Positions 15,146 to 24,148 of a stretch of 64,000 nt of DNA are shown here, in pieces. Position 1 is the first letter of the stretch. Each line of letters starts with the position of its first letter. This stretch comes from Ruminococcus sp. Its GTDB lineage: Bacteria > Bacillota > Clostridia > Oscillospirales > Acutalibacteraceae. The translations under genes were made by a program, and so were the position numbers. The notes under the pieces were generated by a model that saw nothing but the letters and a program-made list of their open reading frames with translations, did not search any database and was not told the DNA's origin. The DNA lies in contig SFGA01000001.1 of the NCBI GenBank assembly GCA_004556705.1, positions 62,001-126,000 of the forward strand, given 5' to 3'.

Positions 15146-18109
15146 TTATGACTGTAGTAAAATATTTAAAACATTGCGTTGTTCATCAGACAATTTGCTT
15201 ATTGGATTGATTAACGGCAATATGTTTAATCTGTCAATTTCTGTTTTTCCTTTAACTACAACGATTTCAATTTTCTCATCTGGATAAATAGTTGCATATT
15301 CATAAACATCACCGTCTTTATCCAGAAAGATTTGTGAAAAGTATTCATCATTTTCTCTGTTGGGGTTAAAAGTGTATTCCAAATCATATTTATATGAATC
15401 GTTTGGTGAAATTTCCTTGAAATTGGCGTATAGATCTTTTATTGACGAATTTACTTTTTCATTCCATATTGCAGATGTACAAGCATCACTTCCGGACAAA
15501 TAGCTATGCACTGACTTTAATGAAACAGGTTTAGCGTAATTTACCTGCGAAAACAGCTTCTTTAATTTCGTTTCACCGCAGTGTATCACAGCTTGTCTGA
15601 GAATTCCTTTTGGAGATTTGTAATAATCAATTTTAAAATATACAGACTCCAAACTGTCCACGAGACTGGTTGCACATCCCAAAAAGATACTGATTTTTCC
15701 GCCAATAGCATGTTCTTTTAAACTTGAATATGAATTACTAAACTCAAGACCTGCTATAAATTTAACAATATCCCAATTTGTCTTGCTTAAATATGTTGGC
15801 TTCTTTTCCTCAGTATTTGTTTCTTTTTCAAACGAATCAACATATCTTTCATTGTTTTTGTAAACCATGATGGGATATATCTCTTTAGTTACCGGATTTT
15901 CAACAGATCCATATTTATGTATAGGATATACTGATGTCGGAGTGTCGTTTAGAACAACCAAAGCTTGTTGCGATAAGCCTTTGTAAGCTGTTTCAACAGC
16001 GCTTTTAGGATAATATGTTAATTCATGCTCCATGGGATCATTAAAAATGTAGTGCTTTTCGTCATATCCTATAAGTAGTAGGCAATGCATGGGTGAAATC
16101 CATTGGATTTTTTGATTGGTTAACGGAAGAATCCAACTTTTTCCGTTCCTTGGCGGTACCATATTTTGTGTAGCCCATAATATTACAGGAATATCTTTGT
16201 CAATATAATCGGCACAGAGCGATTCAAGAGACTTCATTAGTAACCCTTTAGCATAGTGAGTATTATCGGCAAGCAATTTATCAAGCGCAACTTTTATAAC
16301 ATTCATATAGCAACCATAACCTCTTGAAGAGCGTGGATTTCCGCCAAACTCAACATGAGGATTAAACGGAACTCCCTCTATTCGTTTGTTTAAGTAATTA
16401 TCAATGAAATCGTCAACCGTTATATTTACTCCCGCATAATTAAGAGCCATAACAGTACTTACGCTTTCGCATCCGGTTGGGTATTTGGGAAGCTGCGAAA
16501 TAAACGGTACATTTTGAATTATTTTGTAGTTGCCTACGGGTGTAATTGTGCCACCGTCGGTGTTACTTTCCTCGTATATATGAATTTCAACACCGTCGAT
16601 GTTCTGACCCTTATTTCCTGCATAAGTGCTTTTGGTATCAAGCGTTCCGCCAAGGTCATATTTTTCCTGTACGCTTCTCATCCATTCGGGATCGGCGTTG
16701 CTTACCCACGGAAGCCATCTGCCTGCAATGCGCACACGGTACATAACGACAACGCCGGATTTGATTTTTACGCCGTCGTTTTTACGGTAGACATAAATGT
16801 TCAAAAGCTGAATAGGTTTACCGGGATAGCCTGCATAATCATTGTATGCGGTTCCACGGCTGTCAACATAGGGATAATAATTGCTTTTGCCGGAATTCCA
16901 AGAGCGATAGGAAATATAATAAGGCTTACTGCTGTCGGTGCGGATTTTAATGCCGTCAATATGGTCATTTGTTACTATGTTTGAAAATACATTCCAATTT
17001 GACAAGCTGTCGGTCATATATTCAAATGTTGCATTGCTCTCGCTTCCGGGAAGCGATCCTACGGGGTGATAATCTGTTTCGCCTCTGAAAACTCGTATTT
17101 CAACGCCGTCAATATTCTGCCCTTTATTGCCTGCGTAGGTGCTTTTTGTGTCCAAAGTTCCGTCAAGACCAAACTGTTTCTGAACACTTCTCATCCATTC
17201 CGGGTCGGCATTGCTGACCCACGGAAGCCACCTGCCTGCAATGCGCACACGGTACATAACAACAACACCCGACCTTAAGCGTGTTCCGTCCTGATTGTAT
17301 GCTTGTATGCTTAAAAGCTGTATAGGCTTGCCCGCATGTCCTGTATAGTTGTTTTCAAGACTGTTCAGGCTGCTGACTTCGGGATAAAATGCGTTGTTTC
17401 CCTCGTTCCACGACTTATACATGAAATAGTATGAGTCATCAAGGTCTGTACCGATAGTAATGCCGTCAATTTCAGATGCCGTAGCCGACTTTTCAAATGC
17501 ATTCCATTCTCCGTTATTTGCCATATATGCACATGAAATAATTTCTTCAATTCCTGAAAAGTTGCCAAGCCCTGCGTTTCCGGAGGCATCTTCGTACACA
17601 TGGATTTCAACACCGTCAATATTTTGTCCGGCATTACCTGCGTATGTGCTGTTTGGAGAAAGTGTGCCGCCTAATGAATATTTGTTTTGCATATTTTGCA
17701 TCCACTGTGCATCAGTGTTGCTGACCCACGGAAGCCACCTTCCCGCAACGCTTACACGATACATAACAATTACTCCGGAAGAGAGTTTTGTTCCGTCGTT
17801 CTTATATGCGTTGATTTCCAAAAGCTGGATAGGCTTACCGGGCAGTCCAGCATAGTCGTTATAGGCGGTTCCGGTGCTTTTTACATAAGAATACCAGTCG
17901 CTTTTGCCTTCGTTTTTGCTTCTGTATTGCAAATAATATCCCTTTTCTGTTCCGGTCTGTATTTTAATTCCGTCAATTTGTTCGGCATATACACCGTTAT
18001 CAAACGATTGCCAGTTGTCAAGGCTTCCGACCATATACTGCATTGTGGCACTGATTTCGCCCCCCGGTAAAATCTCCGAGCATATCTTCTTCGTAGACTC
18101 GTATTTCAA
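15146..18109 (-). CDS. Repeat protein with C39-like cysteine peptidase domain (main frame), 987 aa
   Basis: In this frame the protein has three tandem modules of about 165 residues (about 20-175, 190-345, 360-512). Each ends in MYRV..AGRWLPWVSN, a YAG(N)xGQ(N) turn and IDGVEI..; the tryptophan pattern resembles clostridial hydrophobic (ChW) repeats. A C39_2-type papain-like peptidase follows at about 528-705: Cys547 in PTGCES, His675 in PMHCLLLIGYD, Asp691 in FNDP. The last 270 residues are unrecognised. There is no signal peptide. Another repeat module lies upstream in a second frame (18018-18545) and joins this frame across a run of six C at 18060-18065, so the true product is probably about 1130 residues. 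The first codon of this frame is therefore unlikely to be the real start. Confidence 0.75.
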   Translation of the reverse strand: MKYESTKKICSEILPGGEISATMQYMVGSLDNWQSFDNGVYAEQIDGIKIQTGTEKGYYLQYRSKNEGKSDWYSYVKSTGTAYNDYAGLPGKPIQLLEINAYKNDGTKLSSGVIVMYRVSVAGRWLPWVSNTDAQWMQNMQNKYSLGGTLSPNSTYAGNAGQNIDGVEIHVYEDASGNAGLGNFSGIEEIISCAYMANNGEWNAFEKSATASEIDGITIGTDLDDSYYFMYKSWNEGNNAFYPEVSSLNSLENNYTGHAGKPIQLLSIQAYNQDGTRLRSGVVVMYRVRIAGRWLPWVSNADPEWMRSVQKQFGLDGTLDTKSTYAGNKGQNIDGVEIRVFRGETDYHPVGSLPGSESNATFEYMTDSLSNWNVFSNIVTNDHIDGIKIRTDSSKPYYISYRSWNSGKSNYYPYVDSRGTAYNDYAGYPGKPIQLLNIYVYRKNDGVKIKSGVVVMYRVRIAGRWLPWVSNADPEWMRSVQEKYDLGGTLDTKSTYAGNKGQNIDGVEIHIYEESNTDGGTITPVGNYKIIQNVPFISQLPKYPTGCESVSTVMALNYAGVNITVDDFIDNYLNKRIEGVPFNPHVEFGGNPRSSRGYGCYMNVIKVALDKLLADNTHYAKGLLMKSLESLCADYIDKDIPVILWATQNMVPPRNGKSWILPLTNQKIQWISPMHCLLLIGYDEKHYIFNDPMEHELTYYPKSAVETAYKGLSQQALVVLNDTPTSVYPIHKYGSVENPVTKEIYPIMVYKNNERYVDSFEKETNTEEKKPTYLSKTNWDIVKFIAGLEFSNSYSSLKEHAIGGKISIFLGCATSLVDSLESVYFKIDYYKSPKGILRQAVIHCGETKLKKLFSQVNYAKPVSLKSVHSYLSGSDACTSAIWNEKVNSSIKDLYANFKEISPNDSYKYDLEYTFNPNRENDEYFSQIFLDKDGDVYEYATIYPDEKIEIVVVKGKTEIDRLNILPLINPISKLSDEQRNVLNILLQS

Positions 18110-18545
18110 GACCGTCTATGTTTTGACCTGCATTTCCAGCGAAATAACTTTCAGTGTCTATTGTGCCGCCGAGGTTATACTTGCTGTGTACGCTTTGCAT
18201 CCACTCAGGTTCTGCATTGCTGACCCACGGAAGCCATCTGCCGGATACACGTGCACGGTACATAACGACAATTTTTTCAGTGAGTTTTGTACCGTCATTT
18301 TTGTACACCTGAATTTGTAAGCGCTGTACAGGGCGGTTGGGTGCTCCGGCATAGTCGGAGGTGTTGCTGTCAACCTTAGAATACCAAGTGCTTTTCCCCT
18401 CATTCCAAGTGCGATACTTCAAATAAAATGAGTTATTTGACGGAGTTTGAATTTGGATTCCGTCAATAGTGCTTTCTACGGCGTTGGAAAATGTGTTCCA
18501 AGTACCGTTTTTAAGATATGTAAATTGAATATTTGATAATAACAA
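18018..18545 (-). pseudogene. 5' part of the repeat/C39 protein, separated by a frameshift
   Basis: This frame encodes the first repeat module (WNTFSNAV, YYRTWNEGKS-like, MYRARVSGRWLPWVSN, IDGLEIRVYE), then loses similarity after DFTGG, exactly where the downstream frame picks up EISATMQYM. Removing one base from the six-C run at 18060-18065 joins the two smoothly. Start: TTG at 18545, 8 bp after AAAGGGAG; the first residues lead straight into the repeat, with no signal peptide. The break may be a sequencing error, a phase-variable homopolymer, or genuine decay. Confidence 0.7.
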
Positions 18546-18593
18546 TTTAACAACTCCCTTTTTGATGTTATTTTTATGCTTATCGATATGCAA

Positions 18594-18607
18594 AGAACAT
18601 ATGTTCT
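18594..18607. promoter_or_regulatory. Perfect LexA/DinR-type SOS box
   Basis: AGAACATATGTTCT is a 14-bp perfect palindrome containing GAAC-N4-GTTC, the core of the Firmicutes LexA box. It lies about 50 bp upstream of the TTG start of the repeat/C39 gene and just downstream of a plausible minus-strand promoter (TTGATT, 17 bp, TAGTAT), so binding would cover the start site. LexA control is inferred from the motif alone. Confidence 0.5.
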
Positions 18608-18741
18608 ACTTCTATACTAATAGCCTAAAGAATAAAAATCAAATTCAAATGGGCAGTTGTGTACCGTTAAACTGACTGACAGTGTGGTATTATGTAAATG
18701 TGAAAAAGAGATGCTTCAAATATCAACACATTCAGTAAAAC

Positions 18742-18771
18742 TTGACTTAACCCCTACATATAGTGTAAAAT
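18742..18771 (+). promoter_or_regulatory. Promoter upstream of the 18915 gene
   Basis: TTGACT and TAAAAT lie 18 bp apart; transcription would start near 18778, right before candidate start codons at 18781-18800 that are out of frame with the gene. Confidence 0.45.
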
Positions 18772-18914
18772 ATATAAATTATGATATATGTGTTTAAGGA
18801 TGGGTAACCTTTTTATCTCTTTTACCGTTAGGCTGTTTATTTACTTATGATGATACGCTTAGGACTTTTGGTATAATTCTGCTTGTAATAGCTACAATCG
18901 GTATATGTATATTC

Positions 18915-19457
18915 GTGTGTTTAATTGTTGCATACAAAAAGGATGCCAATACCTATGATGCAAAACCATGCGTTTTATGCGAACACAGCGGCATAAAATA
19001 TGAAGATTTGCTCAAAAGATTTGAGAGCTTATCTGCAAAAGGAAATCGGCTATGCTTATCGGAAAATTTACAATTTTTCAGATTCAAAAAGAAACAGCTT
19101 TATACTACGGTTATTTACAAAACCGACAGCTTTTCAAAAAGTGAATTCGACAGAGCAAAAAAACGTATCAACAAAAAAGCAAACAAAGAGTTCAACATAC
19201 CTCACAAGATTGCCAAGTATGAAGCTGAAAAGTGTTTTCGTCTTAACATTATCTGTCTTGACTCTGTGAACGACAAAGCAAATTTCCTTTTATCTCTAAA
19301 TGCCGAACATAATTTAAGGAGGACGGAAGCCTTAATGAATATAGCCGTAGTAGGGGATAAAATTATTATTCCGCCTATTTACGGGGATTGTTACCAAAGT
19401 GTTTTCAAATATAAAAAAATCGTAAATTTTATAATTAAAAACATCCTTGAGCAATAA
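18915..19457 (+). CDS. Hypothetical protein, 180 aa, with disrupted N-terminus
   Basis: No family recognised. The first usable start in frame is GTG 18915, inside a hydrophobic helix, and has no ribosome binding site. The same frame is open back to 18798 and encodes what looks like the missing part: one helix (FLSLLPLGCLF), a short DDTLR loop and a second helix (GIILLVIATIGICIFVCLIVAY). The natural start is therefore probably the ATG region at 18781-18800, now in another frame, which suggests a small indel or sequencing error. The rest is a soluble lysine-rich domain (KYEDLLKRFESLS, SEFDRAKKRINKKANKEF, YEAEKCFRLNIICLDSV). Predicted topology: two-helix membrane anchor with a cytosolic domain. 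Confidence 0.6.
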   Translation: MCLIVAYKKDANTYDAKPCVLCEHSGIKYEDLLKRFESLSAKGNRLCLSENLQFFRFKKKQLYTTVIYKTDSFSKSEFDRAKKRINKKANKEFNIPHKIAKYEAEKCFRLNIICLDSVNDKANFLLSLNAEHNLRRTEALMNIAVVGDKIIIPPIYGDCYQSVFKYKKIVNFIIKNILEQ

Positions 19458-19458
19458 A

Positions 19459-19495
19459 AATCGGACAGCCATATAAATTGGTTGCCCGATTTTTT
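19459..19495. terminator. Terminator between convergent genes
   Basis: A 12-bp stem with one mismatch and one wobble (AATCGGACAGCC/GGTTGCCCGATT) is followed by TTTTATTTT, between the 18915 gene and the convergent MATE gene. Confidence 0.75.
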
Positions 19496-19507
19496 ATTTT
19501 ATTGAAT

Positions 19508-20848
19508 TTACTTCTGAATTTTTTCCTTTTTCCACGGGCCTGTTACATAGGACACAATCGACAGAACGGTTGCGACGCACCAGCCGACAGGCCAAGCGCA
19601 CCAAATTCCCGTTGCGCCAAGCGGTGTTTTCGAGAAAACGGCCGCCATAACAACACGCAAAATCAAGTCTGTAAAGGTTGCAATCATAAACTTGTTCATC
19701 ATTCCCGCACCCCTCAAAATGCCGTCTGCGACAAGCTTTGCGGAAACTATGAAATAGAACGGAGAAAGTATTTTAAGATAGGTTATACCCGTCAATATCG
19801 CTGTTTCGGTAGGCTCGTCCATAAAGAGCTTGAGGAAGAACTCGCCCTTGAAGAAATAAAGAGCGAACAGCGGCATGCTCAACAGCCACACCATTTTAAG
19901 TCCTGCCGTAAAGCCCTGCTTGACACGAACAAGCTTTCCTGCACCAATATTCTGTGCGGTGTAATTTGAAATTCCGTTTCCGAGGGTTGTAAACGAAGTG
20001 ATTACAAGGTTATTTAGCTTGACCGCCGCCGAATATCCTGCCATTACGGGAGCACCGAAGCCGTTGATAATACCCTGAATAATTATATTTCCGATTGAAA
20101 TAAAACTCTGCTGCAGGGTGCTCGGAATAGCGATTATAACAATCTGCTTTAAGATATTCTTGTCAAAAATCGGGCAGTTCTTTTCCTTGTCGATTTTATT
20201 AAGTCTTTTGAAAACCACCACAATCGCAAGTATGCAGCTGATGCCTTGACAAATGAATGTTGCCCATGCAACACCCGCTACACCCATATTAAAAGATTTT
20301 ACAAACCATATGTCAACCGCAATGTTTGAGAGCGAAGATACGGCGAGGAAATAAAACGGAGTTTTCGAGTCTCCCAACGCCGAAAAAATACCCGTCGCAA
20401 TGTTATAGAAGAAAACAAACGGAAGTCCCCAAACATATATGTCAAGATATAGCTTCGAGTCCGCAAAAACAATGTCGGGAGTTCTGATAAGACGAAGCAA
20501 TGCGCCTGCACCGAATATTCCGATAAGCATTAACAGAACGCAAAGTCCTGCGCTGAAAATGCAGGCGGTATATACGGAGGTTTTAACCTTTTTGAATTTC
20601 TTTGCACCGAAAAATCTTGAAACGACAACCGAACAACCCATATTACAGCCGAAAGCAAAAGCAATGAAAATCAGCGTGATTTCATAGCTGTTACCGACTG
20701 CCGCAAGGGCATTTTCGCCTACGAATTTACCTGCTACGAAGCTGTCTGCTATATTATAAAGCTGTTGGAAAATTATGCTTCCGAAAAGCGGCAAACAGAA
20801 TTTCCACAAAACCGATTGCGGTTTTCCGACTGTCAAATCCTTATTCAT
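19508..20848 (-). CDS. MATE-family efflux transporter, 446 aa
   Basis: An inner-membrane multidrug/toxic-compound antiporter of about 12 helices. Family marks are the N-terminal PLFGSIIFQQLYNIADSF (about 20-37), the ALAAVGNSYE turn, and the repeated half (about 235-260, IAIPSTLQQSFISIGNIIIQGIINGFG). The driving ion and substrate cannot be inferred. The start overlaps the cytidylate-kinase-like gene by 8 bp, so the two are cotranscribed. A second MATE gene of a different subtype lies at 52121. Confidence 0.92.
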   Translation of the reverse strand: MNKDLTVGKPQSVLWKFCLPLFGSIIFQQLYNIADSFVAGKFVGENALAAVGNSYEITLIFIAFAFGCNMGCSVVVSRFFGAKKFKKVKTSVYTACIFSAGLCVLLMLIGIFGAGALLRLIRTPDIVFADSKLYLDIYVWGLPFVFFYNIATGIFSALGDSKTPFYFLAVSSLSNIAVDIWFVKSFNMGVAGVAWATFICQGISCILAIVVVFKRLNKIDKEKNCPIFDKNILKQIVIIAIPSTLQQSFISIGNIIIQGIINGFGAPVMAGYSAAVKLNNLVITSFTTLGNGISNYTAQNIGAGKLVRVKQGFTAGLKMVWLLSMPLFALYFFKGEFFLKLFMDEPTETAILTGITYLKILSPFYFIVSAKLVADGILRGAGMMNKFMIATFTDLILRVVMAAVFSKTPLGATGIWCAWPVGWCVATVLSIVSYVTGPWKKEKIQK

Positions 20849-21461
20849 TTTCTCTTCCTTCCATTTCCTTCAAGCATTTTATTATTGTATTTACACATAT
20901 ATCCATACCGAGTGCGCTGCTTGAGAGCATAATATTATAGCTTTCGGGCATACCCCATTGAGTGTCCGAATAAAAATCAAAAAACTGTTTTCTCATTCTG
21001 TCCATGTGCTTTATTCTGTGAGCCGCCGCCCTTTCGTCAAGGCGGTTTCTGTTCATTACACGGCGTACTCTGTCCTCATGGTCGGCATAGATGAACACCG
21101 ACAGCACCTCGTCCTTAGGAAGTATCGCCGAGGCACAGCGACCGATTATAACACAATCGCCTTTTTTGCCGATTTCCTCGATAACTCTTTTTTCAGCGTC
21201 ATAGGCAAGCTGACTTTCGGAATAAAACGCATTCCCTATCCCTGCCATATCCGCATACGGATTACCGCTTAAAAACTGAATACTGTTAATAGGCGACTCT
21301 TCGGTTTTTGAGATGAATTCCTCGCTCATTCCCGATTCAAACGCCGCTTTTTTAATAAGCAGCTTATCATAGCATGGAATTTGAAGAGTGCGTGCAAGCT
21401 TTTCTCCTATTTCACGGCCGCCGCTTCCGTACTGTCTACCGATACAAATAATCTTGCTCAT
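20841..21461 (-). CDS. Cytidylate-kinase-like family protein, 206 aa
   Basis: Matches the cytidylate kinase-like P-loop family common in Clostridia, distinct from canonical Cmk. The nucleotide-binding loop is GRQYGSGGREIG (7-18). An NTPase-like strand VIIGRCASAIL (about 104-114) and a lid region RVRRVMNRNRLDERAAAHRIKHMD (about 131-154) follow. Phosphoryl transfer to an unknown acceptor is likely. GGAAGCG precedes the ATG. It heads a two-gene operon with the MATE pump and is divergent from a LysR gene, which may regulate it. Confidence 0.85.
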   Translation of the reverse strand: MSKIICIGRQYGSGGREIGEKLARTLQIPCYDKLLIKKAAFESGMSEEFISKTEESPINSIQFLSGNPYADMAGIGNAFYSESQLAYDAEKRVIEEIGKKGDCVIIGRCASAILPKDEVLSVFIYADHEDRVRRVMNRNRLDERAAAHRIKHMDRMRKQFFDFYSDTQWGMPESYNIMLSSSALGMDICVNTIIKCLKEMEGRENE

Positions 21462-21512
21462 ATTCGTCGCTTCCTATTTGAATTTTTACGGTTGCTTTTC
21501 TTGAACGCATAT

Positions 21513-21541
21513 ATTATAATTTGATTTAAGATATATGTAAA
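21513..21541 (-). promoter_or_regulatory. Promoter of the kinase-like/MATE operon
   Basis: On the minus strand TTTACA and a perfect TATAAT are exactly 17 bp apart. It lies in the 127-bp divergent region shared with the LysR gene, the usual place for a LysR-controlled promoter. Confidence 0.6.
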
Positions 21542-21588
21542 ATGCAAATTTTAAGTTTTGATATATCATTTTTATATGGAGAAAAGCT

Positions 21589-22473
21589 ATGAACATCAGC
21601 TACGATTATTACAAAATTTTCTATTTCGTTGCAAAATACGGCAGCTTCACGGCTGCGGCAAATGTGCTGTTCGGCAATCAGCCTAACATAACAAGGGCTA
21701 TAAAAAAGCTTGAAAATGAGCTCGGATGCACGTTGTTTATCCGCCACAGGCATGGTGTTACTCTCACACCCGAGGGCGAAAAGCTATATGCGAGAATTGC
21801 AACGGCTGTCGAGAGTATAAAGCTCGGCGAGGAAGAAATCGAGCAGGATAAAAGCCTGCAATCGGGCAAGGTTACGGTTGCCGTAAGCGAAATTGCGCTT
21901 CACTGTTCACTTTTGCCTGCACTCAAAAAGTTCAGAAACAATTACTCGGGCGTTAAGCTCAAAATTTCAAGCCTTACAACTCCGCTGGCTATTGAAATGC
22001 TCAAAAACGGCCTTGCCGATTTTGCGCTTGTAACAGAGCCGTTTGATTTACCGTCGGAATTACATTCCGTAAAGCTAAGAAGCGTAAAAGAAGTGCTTGT
22101 ATGCAGTTCAAAACTGTCTTTGGAAACGGGAACAACGCTTACAGCCCGTCAACTGCTCCAATATTATATTATCGGACTTGGCGAAAGAACAGGCTCTAAC
22201 AAATTCTTTACAGATTATTTCAACTCGTCGGGATTAACTTTTGAGCCTGAAATCGAAGCGAGCTCTGCCGACCAAATTTTGCCTATGGTAAGGTCAGATC
22301 TCGGAATAGGCTTTGTTCCGCAGGAGTTTTTAGAAAAAGAAGATTTGTCCAATTTCACAATTCTCAATGTAACTCCTCCTATTCCCGAAAGAAACATCTG
22401 CCTTATTAAAAGAAAAGGTGTTCATTCGTCACTTGCGGCATCGGAGCTTGAAAGAATAATCTTTTGCGGGTAA
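21589..22473 (+). CDS. LysR-family transcriptional regulator, 294 aa
   Basis: The N-terminal winged helix-turn-helix is clear: YYKIFYFVAKYGSFTAAANVL (7-27), QPNITRAIKKLENELGCTLFIR (about 31-52) and LTPEGEKLYARI. The co-inducer domain (about 90-290) is a periplasmic-binding-like fold with VTVAVSEIALHCSLLPAL at its start. TATGGAGAAAAG precedes the ATG. It is divergent from the kinase-like/MATE operon, the typical target geometry. The ligand is unknown. Confidence 0.92.
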   Translation: MNISYDYYKIFYFVAKYGSFTAAANVLFGNQPNITRAIKKLENELGCTLFIRHRHGVTLTPEGEKLYARIATAVESIKLGEEEIEQDKSLQSGKVTVAVSEIALHCSLLPALKKFRNNYSGVKLKISSLTTPLAIEMLKNGLADFALVTEPFDLPSELHSVKLRSVKEVLVCSSKLSLETGTTLTARQLLQYYIIGLGERTGSNKFFTDYFNSSGLTFEPEIEASSADQILPMVRSDLGIGFVPQEFLEKEDLSNFTILNVTPPIPERNICLIKRKGVHSSLAASELERIIFCG

Positions 22474-22501
22474 AGATTTTTTCAAAATTAAAATAAAACC
22501 C

Positions 22502-22530
22502 TTGAAAATTGGCGAAAATGAAAGTATAAT
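22502..22530 (+). promoter_or_regulatory. Promoter of the PHP gene
   Basis: TTGAAA, 17 bp, then a perfect TATAAT. The leader to the TTG start at 22627 is about 90 nt. Confidence 0.65.
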
Positions 22531-22626
22531 TATATATAGTATATTGAGGATTTATGCGCTTAAATTTACACATAACTCATTTTCAGTGAAATATATGATA
22601 CTTAATTGTTTTGAGGAGGAAAGAAA

Positions 22627-23517
22627 TTGAACGGAGATTTACATTGTCACACTAAACTTTCAGACGGCTCTCTCGGTATCGAAGACTTAATTATTTTAGC
22701 TAAAAAAAGAAGTATTACCACCATTGCGATAACAGACCATGACTGCCTTGCGGGAACAGTCAGAGGTAAAATAATCGGTGAGAGATACGGTATTCAGGTT
22801 ATCCCCGGCGTTGAATTGTCGGCAACCGATACAAAGACAGGCAAAAAAGTTCACATTCTTTGCTATCTCAGCGATATGCCTGCAAGACTTGAGGGCCTTT
22901 GCCACAAAAATTCTCTTGCAAGGAAAAAAGCGGCTCATATTATGATGCTTCACACCGCTAAAAGATACCCCGTAACCACAGAATTTATCGTTAAATGCGC
23001 TACGGGCTCAACCAATATTTATAAGTCGCACATTATGCAGGCTCTTATGGAATCGGGCTATACAACTTCGATTTACGGCGAGCTTTACAACGAGCTTTTC
23101 AGCAAGGACTCGCCTAACAACATTCTTGTTGACCCGAAATACCCCGACATTGAAGAGGTTATCGGTGCGGTACACGACGCAGGCGGTGTAGCTGTTCTTG
23201 CTCATCCGTTTATGTTTGACAACCTCGACTCATTGCCGAGGCTTATCGAATGCGGTCTTGACGGAATTGAGGTATGGCATCCGTCGGCTGACGAGGCGCA
23301 GCAGGATGAGCTTAAAAAACTTGCAACAAAACATAAATTACTTATGACAGGCGGCACGGATTTCCACGGTCTTTATAACGATAAGGTTATTTCAATCGGA
23401 GATTACGGTACTCCCGACGACGCCCTTTCAAAGCTTATGGGTTATAAGGCAAAGCAAAAGCGTCTGCTTAAAAAGGCGCAGAAGCTCGCCGAGGAAAAGG
23501 CTGCCGAAAACGCATAA
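22627..23517 (+). CDS. PHP-domain metal-dependent phosphoesterase, 296 aa
   Basis: A polymerase-and-histidinol-phosphatase-type hydrolase. Metal ligands visible in order: GDLHCHTKLSDGS (3-15), ITDHDC (about 37-42), PGVELSA (about 61-67), LAHPF (about 195-199) and TDFHG near 240. The family includes YciV-like nucleotide phosphatases and 5'-3' exoribonucleases; the substrate here is not assigned. The start is TTG, set by a strong GAGGAGG 7 bp upstream. A short gene of unknown function follows 18 bp later on the same transcript. Confidence 0.9.
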   Translation: MNGDLHCHTKLSDGSLGIEDLIILAKKRSITTIAITDHDCLAGTVRGKIIGERYGIQVIPGVELSATDTKTGKKVHILCYLSDMPARLEGLCHKNSLARKKAAHIMMLHTAKRYPVTTEFIVKCATGSTNIYKSHIMQALMESGYTTSIYGELYNELFSKDSPNNILVDPKYPDIEEVIGAVHDAGGVAVLAHPFMFDNLDSLPRLIECGLDGIEVWHPSADEAQQDELKKLATKHKLLMTGGTDFHGLYNDKVISIGDYGTPDDALSKLMGYKAKQKRLLKKAQKLAEEKAAENA

Positions 23518-23535
23518 CCCACACGGAGGTCTATT

Positions 23536-24093
23536 ATGGACGACGATATCAAAATCTTTAACGCCAAACCGAAAAATGACACGCTTGACAGTATCGCTCT
23601 GATCGAAGAGATGAATACTCAGCGTATGAACGGCAACACCGAAAAAGCTAAACAGCTTGGTAAGTATCTTGCCGAGCGTTTCCTTGACAGCGCAGAGCTT
23701 AAACGCTCACTTGAGGAGGAAATCGGAACGCTTGATTATCCACCGAAGGTTATTTTGCAGATAAAGATTTTGGTGTTCTTTACGGCTGAATATTGCATCA
23801 ACAGGCTTTTACCCAACACCCTGCTCAAAAGCACGGCAACAAACACGATTTATGACCGTGTTATGAAGAATGCAGGCGAGTTTTACAAGGAATTTTCCGA
23901 CGGCGTGGAATACAGCTTTTATTATCTTGCGGTTAAGAAGGACGATATTTTGAAGGCTGTCGGCAAGACCTTTGCTATGATTTGCCGAAAGGAAGACGAC
24001 GAAGTCTATAAAAAGCTCGGAAGCGATATTTTCAGAGTTGTTTCAAAGGAAGTTCAGTCAATTATTGAAGGCTATAATTTCATAAATGAATAA
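23536..24093 (+). CDS. Hypothetical protein, 185 aa
   Basis: No family recognised. A soluble, mostly helical protein with an acidic start (MDDDIKIFNAKP), a KAKQLGKYLAERFLDSAELKRSLEEE helix region (about 38-62) and a central hydrophobic stretch (VILQIKILVFFTAEYCINRLL) that looks more like a buried core than a membrane helix. ACGGAGG precedes the ATG. It is the second gene of the PHP transcript, which ends at the hairpin at 24105. A role linked to the PHP enzyme is possible from position only. Confidence 0.75.
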   Translation: MDDDIKIFNAKPKNDTLDSIALIEEMNTQRMNGNTEKAKQLGKYLAERFLDSAELKRSLEEEIGTLDYPPKVILQIKILVFFTAEYCINRLLPNTLLKSTATNTIYDRVMKNAGEFYKEFSDGVEYSFYYLAVKKDDILKAVGKTFAMICRKEDDEVYKKLGSDIFRVVSKEVQSIIEGYNFINE

Positions 24094-24104
24094 GTAACAA
24101 ATTA

Positions 24105-24132
24105 CCCCTCTTGAAATTCAAGAGGGGTTTTT
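24105..24132 (+). terminator. Intrinsic terminator
   Basis: CCCCTCTTG and CAAGAGGGG form a 9-bp perfect stem with a 5-nt loop, followed by TTTTT; 11 bp after the stop of the hypothetical gene. Confidence 0.9.
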
Positions 24133-24148
24133 ACTATGCTTTGTTTTA

